64,000 nucleotides of DNA. Origin: Antitrichia curtipendula. Taxonomy: Eukaryota; Streptophyta; Bryopsida; Hypnales; Leucodontaceae. Below, in pieces: positions 46,927 through 58,791 of the stretch; positions within the stretch are counted from its first letter, which is position 1; each line of letters starts with the position of its first letter. A program made the translations under genes and the position numbers. The stretch is taken from contig OX579636.1 in NCBI GenBank assembly GCA_951230915.1, positions 34,345,567-34,409,566 on the forward strand, written 5' to 3'. The notes beneath the pieces are model-generated. The model saw only the letters and a list, made by a program, of their open reading frames with translations, was not told where the DNA came from and made no database searches.

Positions 46927-47207
46927 AATGCTAGCATGTGAGCCTAGAAATGAGAGCCTACAAGCCTTGAGTCTAGGTGTAAGTAGGTACTCTACAACTA
47001 TTGAAGGGGTCTATAACATGCATACTTATAATATAAGTATCCTGTAACCATGGAAGGTGCTTATAACATAGGTACCTACAACATAGACACCTATAATATA
47101 AATATCCTATAACTATCAAAGGTGCCTATAATATAAGTGTTTATAACATAGGAACCTAGACTCTTAAGGCTTATAGTCTTAAGATCTTAGGCTCACATAC
47201 TTGCAAC
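46927..47207. mobile_element. Small TIR element, GCTAG family, copy 3
   Basis: Starts AATGCTAGCATGTGAGCCTAG and ends with the near inverse CTTAGGCTCACATACTTGC. It has more internal TATAACATAGGTACCTA units than copy 2. It lies 178 bp downstream of copy 2. Confidence 0.55.
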
Positions 47208-47710
47208 CATAAAGATATTATTCATTCTTTTAGGGAATTTTTTTTTACTTTAATCACTAAATGATGACTTTGTTGATTGTTGTTCAATTTTAATTTTAGG
47301 GTTGTATTAAAAAAACAATTGGTTTTCTACTTTCTCAAATATGAATGATTTTCATATGTATATTTCTGTGTACATTTATAAACTTAGATTTTTATTTGTT
47401 ATTGTGCCTTCAACAATGAAAACAAATGCCATAATAAGAAGTTTTGTAGTGGATGTGTGACATGGATCGGTGTCACAACATGGTGTTAGCACAGGAACAA
47501 GACATTATTGAATTCAAACTTCACAAATTCTAAGTCTCAATAATTTATCATTTTAAAATTAATATGAAATATATTTATTATTAATTTTATATGTATGAAA
47601 TTATATTATAGATTATCAACAATAACCTCTGAATGTTCAACAATGGAAGATGAAAATAATAGAAGGGATTTGACAGCATGGAAGGATCGTTAGGATGACC
47701 GTTTCAAGCC

Positions 47711-47894
47711 TATGAACTACATCAGGAAAGTTAAGACATGCCAACATGGTGCACTGAAGCACTATCAAGCTAATTTGGTGCCAACCTCCATACAAACTCA
47801 GTATCAAATCTAGCATGAGGTTGGTACCAAATTAGCTTGATAGCAATTCCAGACACCATATTGGCATGTACTTAACTTTGTGATGTAGTCATAG
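47711..47894. other. Foldback with about 80-bp arms
   Basis: The arm 47711-47792 (TATGAACTACATC ... GTGCCAACCTC) pairs with 47818-47894 (GAGGTTGGTACC ... GATGTAGTCATAG). The pairing includes 22 bp around ATCAAGCTAATTTGGT with one mismatch. It is a candidate small-RNA hairpin or foldback element. Confidence 0.7.
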
Positions 47895-50800
47895 TATATA
47901 TATTTAAAAAGTTAAAAGTTAAAAGTTAAAAATTTAAAAAATTTAAAAATTATTTATTTTTATATTTTTAAATATTTTTAAAATAATGTTTTTATACAAA
48001 TATTAATTAAATAATTAAATAGATTTATTTGACATGGCATGGTTACAACCACATCAAATTGTTGATTTGACAGAGTTTGCATTGTGTCATGCAGTCCATG
48101 AACTAACGGTCTTGTTTTAACTCCAAATATCTTATAACGTTGCACTTCATCTAATTAATATTCATAATCAAAACTTCAAATAATTAGATTTACAAAATCT
48201 TATAAGAAACACATGAAAGTTATAATATTCATTTGAATCAATGATATAGATATTTTAGAAGAATATTAATAATTTATTATGATTATTTAAAAGTAATCTT
48301 ATTACTATCTTTCATTTGAGTACTTAGAGGTTAAAATAAAACACAATAGAACGTTAGATTTGAACATCTCAACGTGTTAAATACTTTTATATCCTTTCTT
48401 ATTCAAAAATATAAAACAAATTATTGCAAATAGAAGCATTGTTCTACTATACTAAAATCATAAAGTTTTTGGCAAACTTTTCCATTTATATATGGAGTCA
48501 CTCATATCCAACATTTGAAACCCTTGAATAATTAAGCCTATTGCTCTTACCAAAAGGAAAATTTGAAATACTATTTTACATATCATTAGGGTAGTAACAC
48601 TCTAAAATTAAAAAGAGATATAGTCTTGATGTCAAAGTAGATGTCACTTCTACAACCATTGTTTCTTTGTGTAGTCTGGCTCTTTAAAGAGGTTCAAGAG
48701 TTTTGGACATCCTCATAGTGCAAGATGATTTTGGGTATAGTAGACACCTCCATTATCTTTGAAAATTGACATACAAATAACTAACATAACTATCTACCTA
48801 ATGATCTCAATTTCCAAGTTAGATAATTTCCCCCCTTCTCTACAAAGTTGAGAGTCAAACTATGTTGACCATGTTAAACATGATTGAAAATTTATTTTCT
48901 CTTAACTTAAAACTTAAAAATCTTGCAATCTACATGGTTAAATCTCAAGGGGTGGGTGGGGGGTCACTTAGAGTATCCATTAGAAACCACGTGCAAACAA
49001 AACTTTGGACCCCCTATATAATTTTTTTTTTAAAATATAAATAAAAAAATAAAAGTATGAATAGATTTTTCTACTTTGAAAGTTTATATTTTGAATTATT
49101 GATATTTTTATTTAATAATAATAATCAATTACAAATTTTTGAAGTAAAAAGATACATTATAGAACTGAAAAATAACTTTCACACCCCTATACTATATAAG
49201 AAAAAATTGTCTAAAAAATGAACAAAAAATTCCTAAAAATAAATCTCTATTGAAAGCTCATTTTCAGTTGAATATTGATTCAATGGTCATCTAAATGTGT
49301 TCTCTATAATTATTTGAGTTGAAAAACATGCCATTTTAGTTCATTTTCAACCTCTTCTAGAAATCATTTCATATTTTGTTTTAGTTGAAAATTTTGGCAA
49401 TAGAAACCTATAGTCACTATTAAACAATGCTCAAAATTTTCGGTTGAAATTATAGTTTATTAGAAACCACTTCTTTGCAAGTGGTTTGTTGTAGTAGAAC
49501 TAAGTGCACCTCCCAAGGATCAAATAAACTCAATTTCTTATTACACATTCCTAGGGAAGTATAGTACAAATTTGTACACTTAAAAGTTTGAAAAATATTT
49601 TTCTATTCCAATTATGCTCAATGCACCCAAAAGTGACAATTTTGTAATTTTTATATTTAAAAACACCCTTGGTTCCTTTGTGGCTTAATTATATTCTTGT
49701 TGTATGTTCAAAACTACCGGTACTAATAGTCTCTAAAAGATTTTGAATAATCAATTACAAAGCCCATTCCCTTAAGTGAAGTTGTTTGCTTGTTTGTTAC
49801 AGATCTCCTAGATTGTGCATCTCCCAATCACGTGCTTGGTACCGTCGGAAAGCCCTCGACAAGGAGAGGTGCACGGACTTTGTTTCGTGACAATTGAAAC
49901 TACGGTGTGAAAGTTATTGAATTTTGAAGTTTTTTTTTATGACTTAGAGAAATAGAAAATTTATTTTTACTTTTATTTTGTTACTGTGGCAACGGCACAC
50001 AGGGCACACCATTCCAACTGGAAATGCAGTTTCCAATGTGACATTGAGAATGGCTGACAGGACATGTGAAAATTCAGCACAAGCTCTTTCTTCCCCTTTC
50101 TAAACCATGGGATCCAATCTTTCGAAAAGCCTCTAAACTAGAAACAGCTGGTGACTGATGCTGGAGCCTAAGTTAAAGATACTAGCGGTGAATGATTAGA
50201 ATTGCGCTGGGACAATAATGCAGGGCCTGTTCGGTGACCACTGCCAACTTTACAGTGCCCAGTGGCCTGCGATTTGAACGCAGGTGCAGACGGAAGTACA
50301 AGTTCACCATCAATCACGGCTTTCATCAAGCAAACAAAGCAGACAGATCCCAAAAGAATGAGACAAAGAAAACCCCTGCAACTCACTTGAACAAAGCTCG
50401 TGTCCTGACTTCAGCAATTACCCATTTTCAGTGTAAACAAAAAAATAGAAGAGCGATTATATTTCTCATGTCTAGGCAAGTGACGTAGGCATTCATGGGT
50501 GTAATACTGTAGTTCAACGCCCTAACAAACTGCCAAGTACAGGACAGCATGCGATACACAACAAGTTGGTTTGTCCTTCTGACCCTTCGTAGACAGGTCT
50601 TCAATAGCCAAATCTGTTGACATCGAACCTTTATCAGTATGTAACAATTTCTTAGTTTGCAATTTAAGTGGGAGGTCGTAGGTTGCGAGAAGTGACAGTA
50701 GTCCACCCCAGTCATGTCCATTCAAAGATCCGTGAAATTCAGCCAAGTCATGCTTATACGGTACCAGTTGAATAGAGGTCCAACCTCAGTGAATGAATAC

Positions 50801-51628
50801 GGTACACAAGTTATTGTTGGTAATAAGTTCAGTAAAGGAGATGAGAAAAGGTCCCCAACGATTTTAGTGTCAGCCCAAAAAACTAAGTCTGCATGTAACC
50901 CGAGGTCAGGCTCAACAGTAGCTAACATCTGAAAGTCTCAAACGTGAGGAACAAGATTCACATTCACTTGAAGGGCCGATACAATAGTCTAAAGTGGAGC
51001 AGTTAGTGCACAGTGTACTTCTTCAATGGCTTCCACAATGAAGGTTTATGAGGAAAAACAGTTGAAGGCAAAGGTATTAACACAATAGCATAAACAAAAG
51101 TCTCCAACAAGAGTTTTGTGCAAATAAAAGAATGAGTAAACTATACCTCATTATGAACCTTGAGAAGCTTACAGACACTTCAATTCTCCATGCGGAATGC
51201 GCAACACATGGGCCACGAAACTTCAAGATTTTGCGTGCCCATCAAAGCAGTGTTTCATCAGATTCTGCACAGCCAATAGCTGTACGTTTGTCGAGAATCT
51301 TCAACACCTGCCAATGCTGGTCTGCCTTCGAGCACCAACTGCCACAGATACACGAGCAACTGTGTCTATGTCCTTCTCTGAAACCAATTTGCCAATCTTC
51401 TAGTATCTGGTTTTGCATCCAAACCGATGATGTGTTGACGGGCGACACTGCAGAAGCACTTGCTATTTGATCCCCCAGGAACCAGTTGAATGAACCATTG
51501 AGAATACCGGAGTTGGAAAGCTGAAAAGCCCCTCCCAGCATCCGCTGGTCACTCTGGTCCTCTGCTCTAGCACCACAATGATGGTGAGTTCATCTTAATA
51601 GCCACATAAGATCCCAATCTATAATATC
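47895..51628. other. AT-rich spacer and SOL1-like 3' flank
   Basis: 47920-48030 is low-complexity A/T. Several minus-strand frames of 70-100 codons at 50500-51540 next to the carboxypeptidase have no recognisable domain. They may be its 3' UTR or a decayed neighbour. No gene is called. Confidence 0.4.
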
Positions 51629-54600
51629 CTACGGTTCAGGAGATCTCAGACGTTGGTTACGAATATTGCCGCCTCTGGATGCACCAAACAGGCAAATTAG
51701 AATAGCCAACACTGAAACTAGAGGCAAGAGATACATTCGATGGTACTGTGTCGAAAATACAAATGATGATCCATCATCTAAATGCACTTTGTTCCTGTGC
51801 ATTCGTGTTGGCTTCCAGGAAACCATCTCCACGGGTGGATTCTGTGTAGTAGCAGAGGATGTTTTCAGCCCCAGTTCCTCGACAGGTGCCATTGCTGCTG
51901 CAGTCTCGTCCGGTGGGATGACAACACGCAATTCTTCCTCGTCAAATAGGCCTTGACCTCTCAGTCGTGCACCACCAGCAGCAGTAGCCAATGGATCCAG
52001 GATGAAGTCCAACGTCAAGGCAGTACCGTTCGGAAGGAAAACAGAAGTGGTGCGACTAGAGTATCCCGCCATGCTCGCTGTCACTGCGAAACCCAGATAC
52101 CGCTTTGAGATTAGTTTCAAAGTAGGTCAGGAATATCAAATTAACGTGACAATTGTTACAATACAAGAATACATGTTTCCAAAGACCAACCTTCATAAAC
52201 TTGGCCTGGTTCTAGAAGGCGATGGTAATCTCCAAATTCAGAACTTGCAATCATCTGTTGATAGTCAAAGAAACAAATACCACATTCAATGTAACCCGAA
52301 CAGTTTTTCCTCCAAAGAATTCTGAACATGAAGGCCACTATTTGATTCAGAGGTAATCAATAGATTATTTTCTACAAAGACAGGCGACAATTTCCATTAA
52401 CTCAAGCTTTTCCTCCATAGAATTCTATCAGGAATGTATGATAGCGGAACGGGGATAGAAACGCACCGACTGGCTTATGCCACTGACATTAATTGTAGCA
52501 GCCAACGGCTTTCCTCCTCTTGAGGACATAACACGTCCATGTACTCCTGACTGAAATGTGAGCAAAGATTGGTTGTCAATTTCTCGTAGGTTCGATGCTC
52601 AGAATTAGATGTCTTCCTAACAGGACAGAGTGTCGACTCCCTAAAGCTTACCGTAGATTGCTGTGGATTTGGATTTTCCACGGATGCTAATTCATACCAG
52701 TATGCAACAGCAGATTTTTATGCAACAAACATTTCATGAAATATACTCGGGCATCAATACCATATCAGGAAAGTCACAGCCCATGAACTCACCGTGACAG
52801 TTGCTGCCACAAGGTCCAGCATGCTCTCGCGATGTTCACTCCAGATCTGAGGAACCTGTCAGATTTTGCTCCAACGAGTAAAGCGTCACTACAAAGCCAA
52901 CACACAAACATAGCCTGATTGTGAAAACACAATAGAGAAAAAACAAAAATACCTCGATGAAAGGCGGCCACTTATTATCATTCATTTCCAAAGTTAGATC
53001 CAAGCAGTTTCCATGTAAGTAGTTCCAATCCTGCATGCCTCCATAGAGTGGGTACCTACAGAAAACAGACAGCCAAATCACGAGTATTTGCTACTGATGA
53101 TACTTCTTTTTGGAGCAGTGCAGCAATTGATTACCTATTTCACGAAAGAAGAATATTGAGGATAGTCATTTGCAAAGCCCTCAACTCAGCACAATGTCTT
53201 TCAGGCTCACTGGAATACACTCCAGAATTCAGGAGGCAAATGAGGCTCTGTTGACAATGACCTCCTTTGGTAGACTGCTGACAGATAAATTTTACTACAC
53301 AAACACACGAGACCAGGGTTTATTGAGTAGCAATCAAGCCAGGTGCTCGCGTTCTCAAATCCTGCAAAACCTGGACGTGTCCCTCCTTTAAAACTGTATG
53401 GGAACTAAATAATCGCTAAAGACAGGATCTAGTGTTGTGCTCAAATATGACTCAGACAAGACCAGAGGAAAGTGAGCAACCTATTGAGCGAAAGGTCAGA
53501 GTACAGAAGTTACTGATGTCATTATCCTTCCGAGAATTACTTTCAATTCGTGCCCTGATCTCCAACTGTATCTCCAGAAAGGCAGCTCTTTCTCAAACGA
53601 ATTAATCCTAAACACATGGCCAAGAGATCAGCTACTAAACTTACCAAGCAGCACCATTTGTGACACCACCAGAAAACTCCTTGCTCTTGATCATCAATGG
53701 GTGGTTTTCAGCATAAACGCCAGCTAGATATTTGAAAGTACTGTCATCTGGTGAGGAAGTATACGTTTGACTGCACAGCCCAGGCAATAATGAGGAGAAT
53801 GAAGCCACTGATTTCCAATATGATTTTGCAGAAATGGAAAGACAGGGACCACGACTATGCTGGAAAAGCAGAATGCCGCATGACACAGGAAGGTCACCGA
53901 TAATACTGTACAAGTCACAAATAAGATACGCACCTTACGTCAGGATTGCCGTCATATGGGTAATTAGCAACAAGTGCCCCCTGTAATCAATATTGTCAAT
54001 ATAAGTATACAACGCCTGAACAGAAATAAGGACACGCGAAACCACAGACCGTGGAGGAATACTCTGACTTTGAGCGTGTTCAAGTGCAGTGTCCTACAAT
54101 CACGGAAAGAACGAGAGTTAGCGAATGTACTCAACAACAAATGACTATTAGAATCACCTCATGGAAACTAGCTGATGCTGTGAAGCGAGTGGAACGAATC
54201 CACCCCATTACCGCACGCGTTTCGGCCTGTCGCTTATCCTCAATATTATTCGCAGAAAAAAACTGGACACGAAAGCCCAAGTTAGGGGAGATTAGGACAA
54301 CGAGTGTGAGTATTCATATATAAGAAAATTAGCTATTAATGAGCTTCGGCAGAATCTAAACCCGGACAGACAAGAAACCATCAAGAAGACTAGACTGAAC
54401 GCCAACATCTTATTCTTGCACTATGCAATATCAAACGGATGGGAGCTTTCAAAAAACCAATGAGTGACAATACTGAGTTCCAAAGCAAGCATCGTTATCC
54501 ATCTTTAATTGGTGTTACACTACAATGCACGAGGACAAGCAGAGAGTTGGTCAGAATACAACATCATTTGATGAGAATTAAGGTGATATACCTGATCGGG

Positions 54601-57600
54601 GAAGTCACGGTTGAGGTCAATATTATTCGCATTATTTCTCGTAGGTTTTGGCAGTGCAGCAAAACCGTCTGGGTTCATGGATGGCAGTAGGTGCAGGTGT
54701 AACTTATCCACGATCAGAGTGGCCTGCGTCAGTTTCCACCACAGGCCAAAATTAGAAAAACGATCATGACGCAATTCATTATTTCCATTGGGAGAAAGAA
54801 ACTCGGCAAACATCACAGCAGGTCAACGAAACAGAATAGAGAGTCTCACATCTTAGAAATATCTTTACTAAGGTAAACCTGCCTATGACAGGCAAAATAA
54901 CTGATTTGTCATGTTGCCATTACCAAAAAAATTCTGATTTTTTTTCATACAAAGACAAATTTGAGAAATGAAGGAAGCAACTGGAATTTTATTTTTTGGA
55001 CAAAGTATGAACTAGTTATGAATTTCTGAAGTGTTCTGCCCAATTGGTCTAAAAGAATCTGTAGACTACCCCAAATCAGCAAAAAGTGTTTCTATAATGG
55101 TCATCTTACCACCTAAAGCAATCACCAGATTTTCTAACATGGCCATGACATGAAGGAATAAAAAAAATAACTTTCTATGACAAGTTTACACTAGAAAGGT
55201 GTAAATGTCCTATGACAGTCACTAATAACTCCATGGCCATCTCCCAAGGCATTGATTTTGGCCACTAACCAACCTAATGAAGTCATAATCTCATTTATTG
55301 ACAAAAATCTGAAATGGGTTGATGTAAGGCTGTAATGGGTGGTTTTGTAGATGTTTGCATTAGGTGGTCTGCCTGTCATAGGCAAGGTTTACCTTATATG
55401 GAGTGAGTCAAGAGCATGCCCCCACAGTCATATGTTGAAACGAAGGATCCAGAGGAGGAACACACACAGTAGATGTCACTGAGAAATACTAAAAGAAAAA
55501 AAGCACAGAAAAGCGAGCAGATATATTAATAAATGAAAAAATCATCATACCAAAGGATCATCCAGATAATTGTCGCACAGCCAATCTGCCAGCAGAAGCA
55601 CCAACTCGCGCCCAAGAGGCTCATCTCCATGCATGTTCCCCACATACTGAAGCATTAAAAGATAATAAGTGACCAAAACGGCTGTGATCTCTGTTACTTG
55701 AATCATAAGGAATGAGAAAATTGATAGTGAAAATCATACCTTAAATGCAGGTTCAGGTTCAGAAACCCCAGGCTTGTCTGAAATTTCCAACACCCACTGC
55801 ATCCAGAGACAACAAGCACTACTCAGACAAAAGTTTGTAAAGATGGCGTGCACAGTTGCGTCTGCCAAAATCGATGTTCTCATTCTGCGACATAGTTCTA
55901 CATTAACCGCATACATTTTGAAGTAGAGGATACTAAAGACATTAGGACCTTACCCCGTCTCCGATACTTGCTTAGCTAAGTATTACCAACAACAACGCAT
56001 CTTCTCACACACTTGCTTGGACTTGTTAGCAAGTGATGTGAGCGAGACTTGGCAAAATGTCTGCAGCCACTGATCTTTGAATGGAAATGGAGTTGTCTAC
56101 TGTCACTTTTAGAGTCTACAACCTCCCACTTTGAAATTGCAAAAGAAATAAATACAAAGTGATAAACACTTGACCTCAACAGATTTGGCTCTTATACCCA
56201 TCGTGATCTCTCCACAGCTCTGTAGAGATCTCCCAAAAAACACTCCTACGCATGCTGAAATGCTTCAAGTGACGCAAATAGTATCCGCTACCTTACGTGC
56301 CCAATGTATCCAGAATCATTTGAGATTTGATGACATGGAAAGGATTCGTAAAAGACGAGAAGGAAACAGATTCACATTTAGAATAAATGGTCCATGAAGA
56401 ATCCTTACCAAAGGCACCCCAAGCGTGCTATTTCCTATGCTGCACCCACCAAACATCCACTCAGCACAATGAGTTCTCAAAGTGCAATCAACCAGTAGTA
56501 CACAAGTAACAAGTGCATTGGCATGTCATTTCGGAGAATCAATATTCCTATTCAAGGTTCAAGTGAGAGAGGAGTACATGTAAAGCCTAGATATGTGACT
56601 GCAACGTTGAGTGAAGTTTTGAAGGGCTGCTTCCAGTTCCAAGTTACTTTTGTAATGAGGACCTGCATTGGCATTAGATACCACCCATTTCTCTGCACCC
56701 GAAAGCCAAAAATAGAATTAAAAGAAAAGTAAATCAAATACTTTAAGCTCTGTTCTCAAAACTTTCATGACTCTGGAAACAAGAACACAATCGAAAGCCA
56801 AATATGGTGTAGATTAAAAGTAAGTATAAGAAAGGATGGGTGTAGGGATCGTTCTTCTATTCAGCAATCATACGGAAGATACCGATGCTTAGTGCTTCAT
56901 AAGCCATTGCAAAATCAATCAATACTAACGTTCCTATGATCGAACTAATTCACCAGACTGGATCAGATAGGTTGCATGAAAACGTAATATGGCGGAGATT
57001 AATTGATGCTCTGTAAAAATTGAGAGCTAAATGATCATAAACATAGGAAGCAGCATTCTCAAAGGGAAACAGATTGCCTCAATAGAAACCCCATTAGGGG
57101 AAAAGCATACTTGAAATTAGGCCACAAGCTTCATTCACATTGCTGCTCTGCCACCGTCTTCGTTATTTCCATAGAGTTCATGCTTCGAATCATAATCCAT
57201 TTGATAGAATCAGAATCTTTAAAACGCATAAACCATATAATAGATCCAGAATCTCAAAAACGCTAGATGATTGTGGCCGAAAAATGCCGAACGATCTAGC
57301 TTACGGTGCAACACTTCGTCGATTACGAGGCGGCACATATGCCGAAAAGAACGAAGCCGCGCAATTGCCAATTGTAAGAGAAGAAGCACAAACCAGTCGC
57401 AAACAAATTCATAAAGCTTCAAAAGCGAGTTCCTAATCGAACGCGGCATCGAACATGCTCTATAAATCTTTCCGAGACAGGGAGAGAGTAGTACCTGAGT
57501 TCACCGCATCAGATCGCCCCAAGAGCAGCACCAAAACCAAAATCACTGCAGCAGGAACAATACTCCCGCGCCCGCAGGAACCTCGAACTAAGAACAACAC

Positions 57601-57606
57601 AGACAT
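51629..57606 (-). CDS. SOL1: Membrane-anchored M14 zinc carboxypeptidase, SOL1-like
   Basis: Fourteen coding exons: 57606-57495, 56662-56578, 56439-56409 (31 nt), 55796-55740, 55646-55551, 54723-54592, 54262-54158, 53980-53934, 53770-53645, 53055-52953, 52855-52793, 52550-52467, 52254-52191 and 52083-51629. They total 1560 nt, 519 aa, all phases consistent. A signal peptide ([10 protein letters not shown]) leads. Zn ligands are H101 and E104 in HGDE and H205 in [13 protein letters not shown]165-R166 lie in NRDFP and catalytic Glu is E287 (LTLEMND). A transthyretin-like domain follows (GVHGRV to ASMAGY), then a C-terminal TM helix (about 485-503) and a short basic tail. Arabidopsis SOL1 trims C-terminal Arg/Lys from CLE-type peptide precursors in endosomes. 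The same role is inferred here. HEG replaces the usual HGG at the third ligand. Confidence 0.93.
54871..55394. mobile_element. Intronic MITE with AGGTAAACC ends, TA target
   Basis: Left end AGGTAAACCTGCCTATGACA and right end TGTCATAGGCAAGGTTTACCT are inverted, flanked by TA (54869-54870, 55395-55396). It is 524 bp, within intron 5 of the SOL1-like gene (between exons 55646-55551 and 54723-54592). Non-coding. Confidence 0.8.
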
Positions 57607-58690
57607 CTCCCCTGTCTGCTCCACAGTCTCACCCTCTCTCACACATGACCTAAAAATCACGACTACAGCCTTACACTTGACGTTTTTCTCTCACAATACT
57701 TATACCACACCTTTTAAAACACCTCAAAAATCAACCATTCCAGATTGACGCCCAACCATTTCCGCGAAAGTCTTTGGCAATCTGGCACCCCTTCTAGGTC
57801 TGTTCTCCAAATCCTGATGCCGCAACACGATCTTAGCATTGGTTAGCCTGTTTCCCGATCTGTCTTGATGTCAAAAATTAGAATACGCCGCGTCAGATCA
57901 TCCGAAATCAATGGCAGCTTGCATCACTTGCAAGGGAACTGTAGCCACCAGCAATCTGCTATGTCTCCACGAATCGTACTAGTACCTTCGGAGAATTGTT
58001 GCTCGACATAAGAATCCCCGCCCGCTGGGTGATTTAGGTTTACGTGCACATCATTTGGGAGAAGATAGTATCGCAGCTTCCTAAAACGATGATCAACAGA
58101 AGTTGCGATTCTTCTTGATACTGGAGATAATGTGAGAGAGCCACATTTGGACATGATGCGAATTAGCATTGAATTAGCTTTGAATTAGCTTTGAATCGTG
58201 TCTACAGTGTAGCAACGAGGACTTTTTTGAGGACGAGGGTTGTAAGAGTACGAGCCTGTCTTGTTGTTGACCCTGCATTGGGAGAAGGGTTAGTGTTGAC
58301 GTTGGAAGTTCAGTTTGACGGATTCAATTGCTTTTTAAGCTCCTTCTGTAGGGCTGCGATTGAAATGGAATTGGGCTTTGATTTTGTACTCTGGGTGCCA
58401 GTCCAGGCATTGACGGTCGCAGGCTTTTAAATTACGACGGTGTTTTGTCTGCGAATTTCGGAAGAAATATCGGATTTCGGACTTGGTTTTCGGTGATTTA
58501 CGATTTGAGAGAGTTGAGATTGGTGGTGGTGAAGTGTAATGGAATTGCGAGAAGCTGAGGTGTGGTTGAATTTCAATGGCTGTGGACTTCGTACTTTAGG
58601 GTTTAGGGTGCTCACTGCCATTGTACCTCGAACCACACCCATCTCTAAATTTGCATAATATGTGGATATCTGCCGTGTTGGGAACTACAA
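57607..58690. promoter_or_regulatory. SOL1-like promoter / possible divergent region
   Basis: AAACCCTAA-type teloboxes read as TTTAGGGTTTAGGG near 58597-58610 on the plus strand. No coding frame is supported. Confidence 0.35.
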
Positions 58691-58699
58691 ATCAAAACT

Positions 58700-58791
58700 A
58701 TGTTGAAGGTTGTGAAGCGCCGACGATGGAGTTCGTCAGATATTCAACTCTGTGCCATGGCAGCCGAATTGCGAGGAGCGCTTCATGAAAG
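58700..58791 (+). other. Candidate first exon of an unidentified plus-strand transcript
   Basis: An ATG opens a frame encoding MLKVVKRRRWSSSDIQLCAM and 11 more residues, ending at an excellent donor (AAAG then GTAAGT). No convincing second exon was found; GATTGCAG/AGGGCGC at about 60006 is one possible acceptor. It could be non-coding. Confidence 0.3.

Noticed and set aside
50221..50236. GGGCCTGTTCGGTGA, resembling a PIF/Harbinger-type terminus
   Set aside because: No inverted partner or 3-bp target duplication was found.
56170..56235. Minus-strand AKSVE stretch considered as the missing SOL1-like exon
   Set aside because: Phase and length do not fit; the 31-nt exon at 56439-56409 fits both and matches the family motif.
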